Shown here in pieces: positions 7,172 to 16,357 of a DNA stretch of 64,000 nucleotides. The notes under the pieces are model-generated. The model was not told where the DNA came from, made no database searches, and saw nothing but the letters and a program-made list of their open reading frames with translations. The stretch spans positions 961,501 to 1,025,500 of the forward strand of contig NZ_CP052135.1 in NCBI RefSeq assembly GCF_012955605.1, written 5' to 3'. Every line of letters begins with the position of its first letter. Position 1 is the first letter of the stretch. This DNA is from Bacillus fonticola. GTDB lineage: Bacteria > Bacillota > Bacilli > Bacillales > JC228. Position numbers and translations under genes: made by a program.

Positions 7172-7303
7172 GTAAGCATCCTCCTTATCGAAATTATGTG
7201 AATGTTTCTGATTAGTATACCACATGCTTCGGTATAGTGAGCGAATCTTTTTCCTGCAAATGAAATGTGATACTTTATAAAGGGTTTAATCAAAACGATA
7301 GGG

Positions 7304-7978
7304 ATGTGTAAAAAATTGAATAATGTAGGGATGGAACGCACCAAAATAGACCCTTTGTGGATCGTGCTTGTCATAGGGATCGTTGTTTTTGCGGGGATTG
7401 CATTGCTCGTTAAACAAGAGAGGATTACGTGGCTAGATACAAGCTTTTTTCAACTATTCTCATGGGTAGATGACAGACATATCCCCCTATTTGAAGGGTT
7501 TTCAGTCCTAGGCTCCCTGCCGGTCATCGTTACACTTACACTGCTATTAATAGGCTATCTCGTCATTGTCCGTAAAGATACGCTTGGAGGTCTCCTTGTC
7601 TTTGCCGTCGTAGGTGGAGGAAATCTTTTGCTAGACTTTATAAAAGAGCAAATGGGAAGAGAGCGGCCGGACATCTCTTTAATAGCTGAAGATGGACTAG
7701 CATTTCCGAGTGGACACGCGATGATTGGGATCATCATCTACGGTTTTTTAGCGTACTTTGTTGGCCGTAGCATTCAATCACAAAAGATCCGAATAAGTAT
7801 TGTTCTGTTGTGTAGCGTATTGGCATTGCTCGCAGGGATCAGTCGCTTCGCCCTCGCCGTACACTTTCCTTCTGATGTAATAGCAGGGTATGCACTCGGA
7901 TTGGCACTATTTGCTTGGAGCGTCCGCATACATAAAAGAGCCCACGGGAAATTTCAGCGAGCAGTCCAAGAAAAATAG
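7304..7978 (+). CDS. PAP2-family membrane phosphatase
   Basis: 224 residues from ATG 7304; ATG 7331 is an alternative, and neither has a well-spaced Shine-Dalgarno. Six hydrophobic segments. The three phosphatase motifs are KEQMGRERPD, PSGHAM, and SRFALAVHFPSDVIAG. The family dephosphorylates lipid phosphates such as undecaprenyl-pyrophosphate or phosphatidylglycerophosphate at the outer membrane face. Stand-alone gene with its own terminator. Confidence 0.88.
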   Translation: MCKKLNNVGMERTKIDPLWIVLVIGIVVFAGIALLVKQERITWLDTSFFQLFSWVDDRHIPLFEGFSVLGSLPVIVTLTLLLIGYLVIVRKDTLGGLLVFAVVGGGNLLLDFIKEQMGRERPDISLIAEDGLAFPSGHAMIGIIIYGFLAYFVGRSIQSQKIRISIVLLCSVLALLAGISRFALAVHFPSDVIAGYALGLALFAWSVRIHKRAHGKFQRAVQEK

Positions 7979-8005
7979 AGATGTGGTAACGATAGGTCCA
8001 CATAG

Positions 8006-8039
8006 AAAAAGCAATCGGAATTGCTCCGATTGCTTTTTT
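8006..8039 (+). terminator. Terminator after the PAP2 gene
   Basis: Stem GCAATCGGA / TCCGATTGC (8011-8019, 8025-8033) flanked by A5 upstream and T6 downstream, hence possibly bidirectional. Confidence 0.9.
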
Positions 8040-8044
8040 AGATA

Positions 8045-8190
8045 GGCTCTTTTCGTATCCTTTGTTGTTTTTACTATACAGTAATCTCATGATGCGACTT
8101 ACAGCTGTGTTGATTTCCGCTCCAGGCGGACGCTTTCCGCGGGCGGTCAGGGAGCCTCCTCGTCGCTCCGCTCCTGACTCGTATACTCAG
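8045..8190 (+). mobile_element. Truncated copy of the ISL3-like MITE
   Basis: Positions 8045-8098 are identical over 54 bp to the reverse complement of 27350-27403, the right end of the intact element. They begin with the terminal sequence GGCTCTTTTC. The copy continues with GTTGATTTCCGCTCCAGGCG and a GC-rich hairpin region similar to the intact copy. It then breaks down near 8190 without the second terminal repeat, so this is a one-ended remnant. The rest of the interval to 8318 holds nothing recognised apart from AT-rich DNA that may carry the PTS regulator promoter. Confidence 0.75.
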
Positions 8191-8318
8191 TTCGAGTAAA
8201 TAGTGTTTTTTAATGTAAATCACGATGTTGTACATTAAATGTCCGCTAATTTGGGATGAAAGCGCATTCATTACGAAGGTGATTGGTGTTACCATAAATA
8301 GTGCAGGGGGTGTTGTCG

Positions 8319-10373
8319 TTGGCGCTTAGTGATAGAGGTAAGCGAATATTGGATGAGTTAGTTAGTAATCCAAGTGTCACTAGTATGACCTTGGAAAAAA
8401 AATACAGCCTAACCCGTAGACAGTTTGGTTACAGTTTCAACAAAATCAACGAGTGGTTGATGACTAATAATCTCCCAGTAATTGAAAGAACAAGACAAGG
8501 TCATTTTATTATTGATCAATCTGTTTTTACAAAACTAAGTGTGGAAGAGGAAGGTGCACCGGTTGACACAACAGTTCTCTCAGAGAGTCAACGTGTCCAT
8601 TTCATTATAATGATGCTTTTAAGTAGTAACGAAGAGCTTTCACTCAATCACTTCAGCATTGAATTGGATATTAGTAAAAACACCATTCTCAGTGACTTGA
8701 AGAGGGTGCAGATGTATTTAAATCAGTATGACTTAAACATCCGATATTCAAGAAAGTCTGGTTATCTACTAGAAGGTAAAGAGTTTCAAATTCGAAAATT
8801 ACTGATCACATTAACCTACCAATTGCTGAAAGTACCAAATGGAAAAATCAGAATAAAAGCATTAGCTAATATCCATACAGAAGAGATAAATGAATTCAAT
8901 AATCGAATTGAAAGTGTGGAGAATAATCTGAATTTGAAGTTCACTGATGAGAAAATGGCTACAATGCCTTTCATTCTAATATTAATTCTAAGGAGAATAG
9001 AAAAGGGAAATGAAATAAATTCCTTTTCTATTCAGTACAACGAATTATCCACTACGAAGGAATATCAAGCAACTGAGGAGATTTTTCGTGATGTAAAGCA
9101 GATTCCAGTCGAAGAACGTTTGTTCATTACATTACATCTTTTGACTACAAATGTATATTGGTCGGAATATTTAACAGATGATGATACTGTTACGAAATTA
9201 GTCCCGGCAATTGATACTATGCTTCGTCTGTTTGAAAAGAGTGCATGTATTTATTTGCAGGATCGGGAGCAATTGTTGAACAAACTTTTGCAACATTTAA
9301 AACCTGCTTATTACCGAATTAAATATCAGCTTACAGAGATGATTGATATTCAAGAGTCTTTGAGAGGGAAATTTAAAGAGTTGCACCATCTTGTTAAACG
9401 TTCTACAGGACCTCTGGAAGATTTAATAGGCTTTGAAATTCCTGCTAGTGAAACCACCTATATCACAATGCTAATAGGTGGGTGGATAACAAGACAGGGT
9501 GACAGCATCGAGAAGAAGGTAAAGGCGATTGTTGTATGTCCTCAAGGTGTATCGGTTTCAAAGTTAATGTTTAACGAGTTAAGGGAGTTATTTCCTGGAT
9601 TTGTGTTTTTAGACTCCTTATCCGTACGTGAATTTCTGGATTATGATTTGGATCATGATATTGTGTTCTCGCCGACTTCTCTAGAAACGGACAAAAAATT
9701 GTTTATTTCCAAACCGTTCCTTGGACGCGAGGAGAAATATCGTCTACGAAAACAAGTGATGCTGGCGTTGCACGGATATATCCCTAATGACATTAATGTT
9801 CATAGTTTAATAGATATTATAAAAAATCATGGCGTTATCAATAATGAGAAAAGACTAATAGAGGATATACAAAAGTATATTCATCGAGATGAAGAATCAT
9901 CCATTATACAAGATATGGAAGGTAAAGATATTAGTCTACATGAATTACTGACCCCGCAGTTCATAAGCGTAAGAAAATCAGTAAGAACCTGGGAAGAAGC
10001 AGTACAGGTGAGTGCAAAGCCGTTAATTGAGAGCGGTAAAATTGATCCGCGCTATGTTGAGGCGATGATTCTTCACTCGAAAGAGGACCCATACATCGTA
10101 ATTGGGCCTGATATCGCCATCCCACATGCCACTCCTGAAGAAGGAGTTAATGAAATTGGAATGAGCCTGCTAAGGTTAGAAGAGAGTGTGAAATTCACAG
10201 AAAATTACAGCATTAACCTAGTGATTGTAATTGCTGCAGTAGATAAACAGCAGCATATTCATGCATTAACGCAGCTAATGAAACTTGCAGGTTCGGAGAG
10301 AGATCGAACTCGTGTCATAAATGCGGCTTCAGTTGAAGAAATTTATGAATTTATAAAATTATATTTTGATTAA
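8319..10373 (+). CDS. PRD/EIIB/EIIA-containing PTS transcriptional activator
   Basis: The frame is open from GTG 8301, but TTG 8319 is preferred because AGGGGGTG lies 6 nt before it (684 aa). Order of domains: HTH around residues 5-55; second HTH around 90-130 (FSIELDISKNTILSDLKRVQ); two PTS regulation domains (about 180-390, conserved histidines in FITLHLL and LHHLVKR); EIIB-like domain with the phosphorylatable Cys in VVCPQGVSVSKL (about 405); and EIIA-like domain with His in DIAIPHATPEEGV (about 605). This is the MtlR/LicR/ManR type of activator, switched by PTS phosphorylation. It leads the galactitol-type operon and probably controls it. Confidence 0.9.
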   Translation: MALSDRGKRILDELVSNPSVTSMTLEKKYSLTRRQFGYSFNKINEWLMTNNLPVIERTRQGHFIIDQSVFTKLSVEEEGAPVDTTVLSESQRVHFIIMMLLSSNEELSLNHFSIELDISKNTILSDLKRVQMYLNQYDLNIRYSRKSGYLLEGKEFQIRKLLITLTYQLLKVPNGKIRIKALANIHTEEINEFNNRIESVENNLNLKFTDEKMATMPFILILILRRIEKGNEINSFSIQYNELSTTKEYQATEEIFRDVKQIPVEERLFITLHLLTTNVYWSEYLTDDDTVTKLVPAIDTMLRLFEKSACIYLQDREQLLNKLLQHLKPAYYRIKYQLTEMIDIQESLRGKFKELHHLVKRSTGPLEDLIGFEIPASETTYITMLIGGWITRQGDSIEKKVKAIVVCPQGVSVSKLMFNELRELFPGFVFLDSLSVREFLDYDLDHDIVFSPTSLETDKKLFISKPFLGREEKYRLRKQVMLALHGYIPNDINVHSLIDIIKNHGVINNEKRLIEDIQKYIHRDEESSIIQDMEGKDISLHELLTPQFISVRKSVRTWEEAVQVSAKPLIESGKIDPRYVEAMILHSKEDPYIVIGPDIAIPHATPEEGVNEIGMSLLRLEESVKFTENYSINLVIVIAAVDKQQHIHALTQLMKLAGSERDRTRVINAASVEEIYEFIKLYFD

Positions 10374-10408
10374 GGAAGTAATAACACATAAATAATGAGG
10401 TGCGGAAG

Positions 10409-10882
10409 ATGAGTGGGTTATATTTTAACGAATCTGTCATTCTACTAGATATAGAGTGCACTGCGAAAGAAGAAGTTTTAACGGAAATGAGTCGTAATCT
10501 AGTAGACAAAGACCTTGTGAAAGAAAGCTTTATCAATGCAATTATTAAAAGAGAAGGTGAATTTCCTACAGGTCTACCAACAGCAGGGGTCTCTGTAGCA
10601 ATTCCACACACTGATAGTGAACATGTAAATAAAAAAACAATCAGTATAGGTGTTCTAAAAGAGGCTGTTGATTTTGGGGTGATGGGTGATGATAGTGAAA
10701 CTACACCTGTAAAAATAGTGTTCATGCTTGCAATGGATGAAACACATTCACAGCTTACTTTACTACAAAGGTTAATGGGTGTTTTCCAGAATGAGAATAT
10801 ATTGAATTACTTAGTAAGTGAAAATGATAAAACTACCATTAAACAATTACTAGAACAAAAATTAGATCTAGTAGCACTTTAA
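10409..10882 (+). CDS. gatA: PTS EIIA component, galactitol type
   Basis: 157 residues from ATG 10409; the upstream in-frame GTG 10400 is disfavoured because GAGGTG lies 7 nt before ATG. EIIA of the fructose/mannitol/galactitol fold, with the active-site histidine in VSVAIPHTDSEHV near residue 62. It takes phosphate from HPr and passes it to the adjacent EIIB. It is followed after 14 nt by the EIIB gene. Confidence 0.88.
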   Translation: MSGLYFNESVILLDIECTAKEEVLTEMSRNLVDKDLVKESFINAIIKREGEFPTGLPTAGVSVAIPHTDSEHVNKKTISIGVLKEAVDFGVMGDDSETTPVKIVFMLAMDETHSQLTLLQRLMGVFQNENILNYLVSENDKTTIKQLLEQKLDLVAL

Positions 10883-10896
10883 GGAGGTGAGTACAA

Positions 10897-11181
10897 ATGA
10901 AAAAGAAACAAGTATTGGTAGCATGTGGAGCAGGAATTGCAACATCAACCGTTGTGAATAGTGCAATTGAAGAAATGGCAAAGGAACATAACCTTAAATT
11001 GGATCTAGTACAGATCAAGATTACTGAAGTTGGTGGCTATGTAGACACAGCTGATCTACTAGTAACGACAGCAATGACGAAAAAGGAATATCCATTCCCA
11101 GTTATAAATGCCCGTTCATTTCTAACTGGTATTGGGACTGAAGACACGAAAAAACAAATTCTTGAAGAACTAATGAAGTAG
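10897..11181 (+). CDS. gatB: PTS EIIB component, galactitol type
   Basis: 94 residues behind AAGGAGGTGAGT. The N-terminal phosphocysteine loop VLVACGAGIATSTVV puts the active Cys at residue 10, as in GatB. Small cytoplasmic phosphotransfer protein between EIIA and the membrane EIIC. A perfect palindrome follows before the EIIC gene. Confidence 0.92.
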   Translation: MKKKQVLVACGAGIATSTVVNSAIEEMAKEHNLKLDLVQIKITEVGGYVDTADLLVTTAMTKKEYPFPVINARSFLTGIGTEDTKKQILEELMK

Positions 11182-11195
11182 GTTGTAAGAATCTT

Positions 11196-11219
11196 GATTT
11201 CCCTTAATTAAGGGAAATC
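11196..11219 (+). repeat. Perfect 24-bp palindrome between gatB and gatC
   Basis: GATTTCCCTTAA is followed directly by its reverse complement TTAAGGGAAATC. In RNA it folds into a hairpin with an 8-bp GATTTCCC/GGGAAATC stem. No T-run follows, so it is more likely a processing or stability hairpin, or a protein-binding palindrome, than a terminator. Confidence 0.6.
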
Positions 11220-11256
11220 GGGATCCACTTATAGAATGTGGGGGAGGAAAGATAAA

Positions 11257-12516
11257 ATGCAAGGTTTTGTGGATTTTATACAAGGGTTTTTAGACTTAGG
11301 AGCCACAGTCATTCTACCGGTTGCAATCTTTTTATTAGGTTTATTGTTTGGTCAGAAGCCAGGGAAAGCGTTTCGTTCTGGTTTAACCATCGGGGTGGCT
11401 TTTGTTGGTATTTTCTTAGTAGTAGATTTACTCGTTAATAATCTGGGACCAGCAGCACAAGGAATGGTTGATAGATTAGGAGTTGAATTAAATGTTATTG
11501 ACGTGGGGTGGCCAGCTACATCATCAATCGCCTGGGCATCCGTAGTAGCAGCATTTATCATTCCTCTTGGTCTAATTGTAAACGTCATCATGCTTGTTAC
11601 GAAAACGACGAAAACAATGAATGTAGATATTTGGAATTTCTGGCATTATACATTCATGGCTGCGATGGTATATGCGATTTCAGACAGCATCGTCCAAGGT
11701 CTAATCGCAGCAGTAATATTTCAGGTAGTCACACTAAAAATCGCTGACTGGACAGCTCCAATGGTTAGTGAATTTTACGAATTACCAGGTGTCTCCATTG
11801 CAACTGGTAGTACTATTTCTTATGCACCAGGTATTTTCTTGGTGAAATTACTTCAAAAAGTTCCTATTGTGAAAAACTTGAATGCAGATCCAGATTCTAT
11901 TCAAAAACGATTTGGTATTTTTGGAGAATCTATTTTTATCGGACTATTTTTAGGTGTAGCAATTGGTTTTTTAGCAGGATACGGTGCAGGTGAAGTCATT
12001 GAAATTGGTATGGCAATGGCTGCCGTTATGGTATTGATGCCACGTATGGTTAAGATTCTGATGGAAGGTTTAATGCCAGTATCCGAATCTGCTCGTGAAT
12101 GGTTGTCTAAACGTTTTGGTAACAGAGAAATTTATATCGGACTTGATGCAGCAGTAGCACTTGGACATCCGGCTGTCATTTCGACAGCACTCATCCTAGT
12201 TCCAATTACAGTTGTATTGGCAGTCATTTTGCCAGGAAACGCTTTATTGCCGTTTGGTGATTTGGCTACGATTCCCTTTATAGTAGCATTTATCGTTGGT
12301 GCTGCGAGAGGTAATATTGTTCATTCCGTCATTGTAGGTACTGTCATGATTGGTTTATCATTGTACCTCGCTACAGATGTTGCACCAGTCTTTACACAAA
12401 TGGCAATCGATGCTGACTTTAACATGCCAGAAGGTTCAGCTCAAATTTCAAGTATTGACCAAGGTGGTAACTTAGTTAACTGGTTAATTTATAAATTGTT
12501 TAACTTGTTTAATTAA
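11257..12516 (+). CDS. gatC: PTS EIIC permease, galactitol type
   Basis: 419 residues from ATG 11257; an upstream in-frame ATG at 11236 overlaps the GGGGGAGG ribosome site and is rejected. About ten hydrophobic segments, beginning with GATVILPVAIFLLGLLFGQK. The family signature region (GEVIEIGMAMAAVMVLMPRM and GLMPVSESAREWL) fits GatC/SgcC. It imports and phosphorylates a hexitol, probably galactitol to galactitol-1-phosphate; the substrate is inferred from family and from the GatD-like enzyme downstream. Confidence 0.9.
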   Translation: MQGFVDFIQGFLDLGATVILPVAIFLLGLLFGQKPGKAFRSGLTIGVAFVGIFLVVDLLVNNLGPAAQGMVDRLGVELNVIDVGWPATSSIAWASVVAAFIIPLGLIVNVIMLVTKTTKTMNVDIWNFWHYTFMAAMVYAISDSIVQGLIAAVIFQVVTLKIADWTAPMVSEFYELPGVSIATGSTISYAPGIFLVKLLQKVPIVKNLNADPDSIQKRFGIFGESIFIGLFLGVAIGFLAGYGAGEVIEIGMAMAAVMVLMPRMVKILMEGLMPVSESAREWLSKRFGNREIYIGLDAAVALGHPAVISTALILVPITVVLAVILPGNALLPFGDLATIPFIVAFIVGAARGNIVHSVIVGTVMIGLSLYLATDVAPVFTQMAIDADFNMPEGSAQISSIDQGGNLVNWLIYKLFNLFN

Positions 12517-12560
12517 TCTAGCTCATAAAAACAAACATGGGTTGGGCAGGAGGAGTTCAG

Positions 12561-13592
12561 ATGAAAGCACTTGTAAAAACAGAGCTCGGATTTGGCCATC
12601 TAGAAATTCGTGATAAAGATGAGCCGAAACCTGGAAAAGATCAAGTAAAAATTGAAGTAAAATATACGGGTATTTGCGGTTCAGATATTCATACCTACGA
12701 GGGTCATTATACAGTTAGGGTTCCTGTTACTTTAGGACATGAATTTTCTGGTGAAGTAGTTGAAATTGGTGATGGTGTTACTGAATTTAGGGTTGGAGAT
12801 CGTGTGACGTCAGAAACTACCTTTTATATTTGTGGAGAGTGTGAGTATTGTAAGTCCGGTGATTATAACTTGTGCAATCATCGTAAAGGATTGGGTACTC
12901 AACAGGATGGTGGTTTTGCAAAATATTTAGTTGCACGTAAAGACAGCGTCCATCGTCTTCCTGAAAATGTAGATTATCAATCTGCAGCAATGACAGAACC
13001 ACTAGCATGTACGTACCATGCGGTGAATAAAACAGGTATAAACGAAGGTGACATTGTTGTTGTAATTGGACCGGGTCCGATCGGATTATTTACTGCTCAG
13101 GTCGCTAAAAGTCGAGGGGCTAAAGTTATTATCACTGGTTTAACAAACGATAAAGTTCGTTTGAATAAAGCAGAAGAATTAGGCGTCAATTATGCGGTGA
13201 ATACACAGGAGCAGGATATTAAAGAGCTTGTCAATAGTCTGACGGATGGTTACGGTGCGGATGTTGTATTTGAATGCTCCGGTGCGGTACTAGCTGCGAA
13301 GCAAGGACTTGACTTGTTACGTAAAAAGGGACAGTTTGCTCAAGTCGGTCTTTTTGCCCAACCGGACGTCCAGTTCGACCTTGAAAAAATCATTCAAAAA
13401 GAAATCCGTGTAGTCGGCAGTAGAAGTCAAAAGCCTGCAGATTGGGAACCATCACTTGAATTAATGAATAATGGAAGTGTGAATGCGAAAGCGATGGTAA
13501 CGCATCAATTTACTATTTCACAATGGGACGAAGCTTACAAGGTAATTAAAAGCGGCGAGGCGATTAAAGTGCTTCTATCTCCAGTTGAGTAA
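12561..13592 (+). CDS. Zinc-dependent medium-chain alcohol/polyol dehydrogenase
   Basis: 343 residues from ATG 12561 behind AGGAGGAG. Zinc site GICGSDIHTYEG and GHEFSG, structural zinc lobe CGECEYCKSGDYNLC, and the nucleotide fold VVIGPGPIGLFTAQVAKSRG. Sorbitol/threonine-dehydrogenase-like. As the first of two dehydrogenases in this PTS operon it may act on a second substrate or on a different polyol phosphate. Exact substrate is unknown. Confidence 0.88.
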   Translation: MKALVKTELGFGHLEIRDKDEPKPGKDQVKIEVKYTGICGSDIHTYEGHYTVRVPVTLGHEFSGEVVEIGDGVTEFRVGDRVTSETTFYICGECEYCKSGDYNLCNHRKGLGTQQDGGFAKYLVARKDSVHRLPENVDYQSAAMTEPLACTYHAVNKTGINEGDIVVVIGPGPIGLFTAQVAKSRGAKVIITGLTNDKVRLNKAEELGVNYAVNTQEQDIKELVNSLTDGYGADVVFECSGAVLAAKQGLDLLRKKGQFAQVGLFAQPDVQFDLEKIIQKEIRVVGSRSQKPADWEPSLELMNNGSVNAKAMVTHQFTISQWDEAYKVIKSGEAIKVLLSPVE

Positions 13593-13629
13593 ATTATGAT
13601 CAATTTGTAGTAGAAATGAGGGTACTAAA

Positions 13630-13782
13630 ATGGTTGATATGCTTTTAGATTTTATGTTGGGGCCTTTCAGAGCAATAGGTGATTTTTACTTTGAATATCA
13701 AGTTACTTTTAACACACTGATAGTAGGTTTTGCATTATATAAAATCATTTCAAACAAAAAAAGACACAAAATGAATCAATAA
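13630..13782 (+). CDS. Small single-pass membrane protein in the gat operon (50 aa)
   Basis: ATG 13630 to TAA 13780-13782, behind GAGGG (13617-13621), codirectional and in the gap between the two dehydrogenase genes. The protein begins MVDMLLDFMLGPFRAIGDFY. It has one hydrophobic helix around residues 25-40 (VTFNTLIVGFALYKIIS) and a basic tail SNKKRHKMNQ. I do not recognise the family. Position, spacing and ribosome site argue that it is real; it might be a PTS-associated small membrane subunit. Confidence 0.6.
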   Translation: MVDMLLDFMLGPFRAIGDFYFEYQVTFNTLIVGFALYKIISNKKRHKMNQ

Positions 13783-13822
13783 ATTAGAAACAACAACTAG
13801 AACATAGACAGGGTGAATAGAG

Positions 13823-14875
13823 ATGAAATCCCTTAATCTTTATGGAAAACAAGATATACGTTTTGAAGAATCACCTGAACCGGTAATTGAAAGAGCAGAT
13901 GATATCATAATCAAAGTGAAGGCAGTTGGTATTTGCGGTTCGGATATTTCTAGATATAGGAAATTAGGACCTTATGTGAAAGGTATGACGTTTGGTCACG
14001 AATTTTCCGGGGAAGTAACAGAGGTTGGACCAGGTGTTGTAAATATTAAAGTGGGCGATCGCGTTGCAGGGTGTCCAACTTTCTATTGTGGGAAATGCGA
14101 GAACTGTCAAAAAGGTAATTTATCACATTGTGAAAAACTAACCGTTATCGGCGCGCGTCACCCTGGTGCATATGCAGAGTATGTAAAACTACCTGCAGAA
14201 AATATCGTTCCCCTTCCAGACAATGTGGATTACGATACAGCTGCACTCGTAGAGCCGTCATCCGTTGTTGCTCACGGTTTTTATCGCACCAATATCGAGC
14301 CTGGCGCTGAAGTAGCTATCATGGGATGCGGAAGTATCGGATTACTTGCTGTTCAATGGGCAAAAATTTTCGGTGCAAAAAAGGTTTATGCTATTGATAT
14401 TGATGATTCCAAGCTTAAAGTTGCGAAAGAAGTTGGGGCAGACATAGTAATAAATTCGTTAGAAAAACTTGCTCATGAGCAAATCCTGGACCACACAAAT
14501 GGCTGCGGTGTTGATTTGGCAGTAGAATCAGCAGGATCTCCAGTCACATCCGCACAAGTATTTGCATTGCCAAAAAAAGGCGGAGAAATCGTGTTCATGG
14601 GTATACCTTATGCAGATATCAACATCGACCGTTTCTATTTTGAGAAAATTGTGCGAAATGAATTAAGAGTATTAGGGTCATGGAACGCAATCTCTTCTCC
14701 GTTTCCAGGTAAAGAATGGAGCTCATCCATTTACTATATGAGCACAGGACAAATTAATGTAAAGCCCGTTATTTCAAATCGCTTGTATCTAGAAGAGGGC
14801 CCTGAAACATTTGATAATTTAATAAATGGAAAAGGTTCCTATGTGAAGGTTCTCTTTTATCCTGAGAAAGGATAA
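13823..14875 (+). CDS. gatD: Galactitol-1-phosphate 5-dehydrogenase
   Basis: 350 residues from ATG 13823 behind CAGGGTGAATAG. Zinc-binding GICGSDISRY, FGHEFSGEV, structural cysteines YCGKCENCQKGNLSHC, and Rossmann motif IMGCGSIGLLAVQWAK. The C-terminal region LRVLGSWN..SSPFPGKEW closely resembles E. coli GatD. It oxidises galactitol-1-phosphate to tagatose-6-phosphate with NAD. No tagatose-6-phosphate kinase or tagatose bisphosphate aldolase gene is seen in this window. Operon ends at the terminator at 14904. Confidence 0.87.
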   Translation: MKSLNLYGKQDIRFEESPEPVIERADDIIIKVKAVGICGSDISRYRKLGPYVKGMTFGHEFSGEVTEVGPGVVNIKVGDRVAGCPTFYCGKCENCQKGNLSHCEKLTVIGARHPGAYAEYVKLPAENIVPLPDNVDYDTAALVEPSSVVAHGFYRTNIEPGAEVAIMGCGSIGLLAVQWAKIFGAKKVYAIDIDDSKLKVAKEVGADIVINSLEKLAHEQILDHTNGCGVDLAVESAGSPVTSAQVFALPKKGGEIVFMGIPYADINIDRFYFEKIVRNELRVLGSWNAISSPFPGKEWSSSIYYMSTGQINVKPVISNRLYLEEGPETFDNLINGKGSYVKVLFYPEKG

Positions 14876-14903
14876 GGGTGGAAAAGATGGAGTCGAAAAA
14901 TAT

Positions 14904-14966
14904 AAAGAGGCTGACCAAAGACATCTGTAAAAGGAAGATGTGGGGTCAGGCCTCTTTACTTTTTAG
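14904..14966 (+). terminator. Convergent terminator between gatD and the permease gene
   Basis: Stem AAAGAGGCTGACC (14904-14916) pairs with GGTCAGGCCTCTTT (14944-14957) with one bulge. An inner CATCT/AGATG stem lies within the loop, and CTTTTTAG follows. It can serve both converging transcripts. Confidence 0.85.
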
Positions 14967-16357
14967 ATAAGAAACATCGCCAGAATAGTCGTGGCGGCTA
15001 AACCTATACAGACCGGAATGATATTTCTTCTGGCGAGCTCGAATGGATCAACGTTACAGATTGCAGCAGCAGGAATGAGCGCCCATGGGACGAGGGTTCC
15101 TCCACCGACCCAGATGGCAGACACTTGCCCGAGAGCAGTTAAAGTCGCTTCGCCAGTTCCGATTGATGTACCGAATAGGCTGGCAATCGATCCTGCTAGG
15201 GAGATGCCTGAAAATCCGGATCCGTCTAGACCTGTAATGGCACCAACAACAACTAGAGTGAGTGCCCCCACCTCTTTTGTGAGTGGAACAATTGCAGCTA
15301 AACCAGCTCCGAGGTCGTTGACAATTCCTTGTGAGGTCGCTGGAAGCACTTCCCCGATGATACTGTAAATACCTGCATCCCCCAAGTAGAAAAAGGCTGC
15401 GATCGGGATAACGGGACCAAATACTTTGAAGCCGAATTGAAATCCGTGAATTAAGTAACTCGTTGTCTTCTCTAAGCTTTTCTTTTTATAAGTGACGGAA
15501 GCGACGGCCATCAAAATGAGGATTGATGTTCCACCAATTAGTGCGGTGGCATCACCACCTGACAAGTCAAAGGAGAACATGGCGACTACGTTAAGGGCGA
15601 ACAACACTGGGATTAAGACGGCGAAGAAGCGTTTTTGCCCTGTTGTAATTGGATGCTCTTTATCTAATTCTTCTCCAACTGCCTCTAAGTTCCCTGTGTT
15701 TGCTAGTAGTTTTCCAGCCTTCATATCCCTTCGTAAAAAGAAATAAGCGACCACTGTCGTTACAACCCCCATAGTAATCACTAGAGGAATACTAGCTAGC
15801 ATGACTTCTTCTACAGGAAGCCCGGCGGCATCTGCCGTAAGCTTTGGTGCCGCTTGGATGATGTAATCTCCTGACAAGGCAATTCCGTGTCCGAATAAGT
15901 TCATAGAAACAGCTACACCAAGCGCGGGGAGTCCTACCCGAATGGCAACAGGCAAGAGTACTGCTCCGAGTAACGCGACGGCGGGCGACGGCCAGAAAAA
16001 CCATGAAATGACCATCATAAGAATCCCGATGGTCCAATAGGCAAGTGCGGGTGTCCGGATGAGCTTTACGAAAGGTGCAATCATGACGTTATTGATTCCT
16101 GTTGCGGTCATACTTCGACTCATAGCGACGATAATCGAAATGACGAGAATGGTTGAGAGTAGTTGTGTAATGGCATAAATAAAGCTTCCAAATATGCTAC
16201 CTATTGACTGTGCGAGGTCTCCTGTAGCAACAAGCGCAATCAAAAATATGCCGATGATACATACCATCGTTGTATCTCTTCTTTTCACCATAAATCCGAT
16301 GATAAGCACGATAAACACAACGTAAATCCAGTGGAGCGCAGTGAATTCAACTCCCAT
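14963..16357 (-). CDS. Polytopic permease, ion-transporter superfamily type, substrate unknown
   Basis: 464 residues from ATG 16357-16355 behind GAAGGAGGAA. About twelve hydrophobic segments; opens with LHWIYVVFIVLIIGFMV. The duplicated hairpin-like regions with FFWPSPAVALLGAVLLPVAI and GTGEATLTALGQVSAIWVGG resemble GntP/citrate/DcuC-type carriers of the ion-transporter superfamily. I cannot name the substrate; an organic acid or sugar acid is plausible. Convergent with gatD, so probably a separate unit. Confidence 0.7.
   Translation of the reverse strand: MGVEFTALHWIYVVFIVLIIGFMVKRRDTTMVCIIGIFLIALVATGDLAQSIGSIFGSFIYAITQLLSTILVISIIVAMSRSMTATGINNVMIAPFVKLIRTPALAYWTIGILMMVISWFFWPSPAVALLGAVLLPVAIRVGLPALGVAVSMNLFGHGIALSGDYIIQAAPKLTADAAGLPVEEVMLASIPLVITMGVVTTVVAYFFLRRDMKAGKLLANTGNLEAVGEELDKEHPITTGQKRFFAVLIPVLFALNVVAMFSFDLSGGDATALIGGTSILILMAVASVTYKKKSLEKTTSYLIHGFQFGFKVFGPVIPIAAFFYLGDAGIYSIIGEVLPATSQGIVNDLGAGLAAIVPLTKEVGALTLVVVGAITGLDGSGFSGISLAGSIASLFGTSIGTGEATLTALGQVSAIWVGGGTLVPWALIPAAAICNVDPFELARRNIIPVCIGLAATTILAMFLI

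Noticed and set aside
14887-14968. Short frame after gatD starting MESKNIKRL
   Set aside because: It runs through the terminator stem and has no homology or spacing support.
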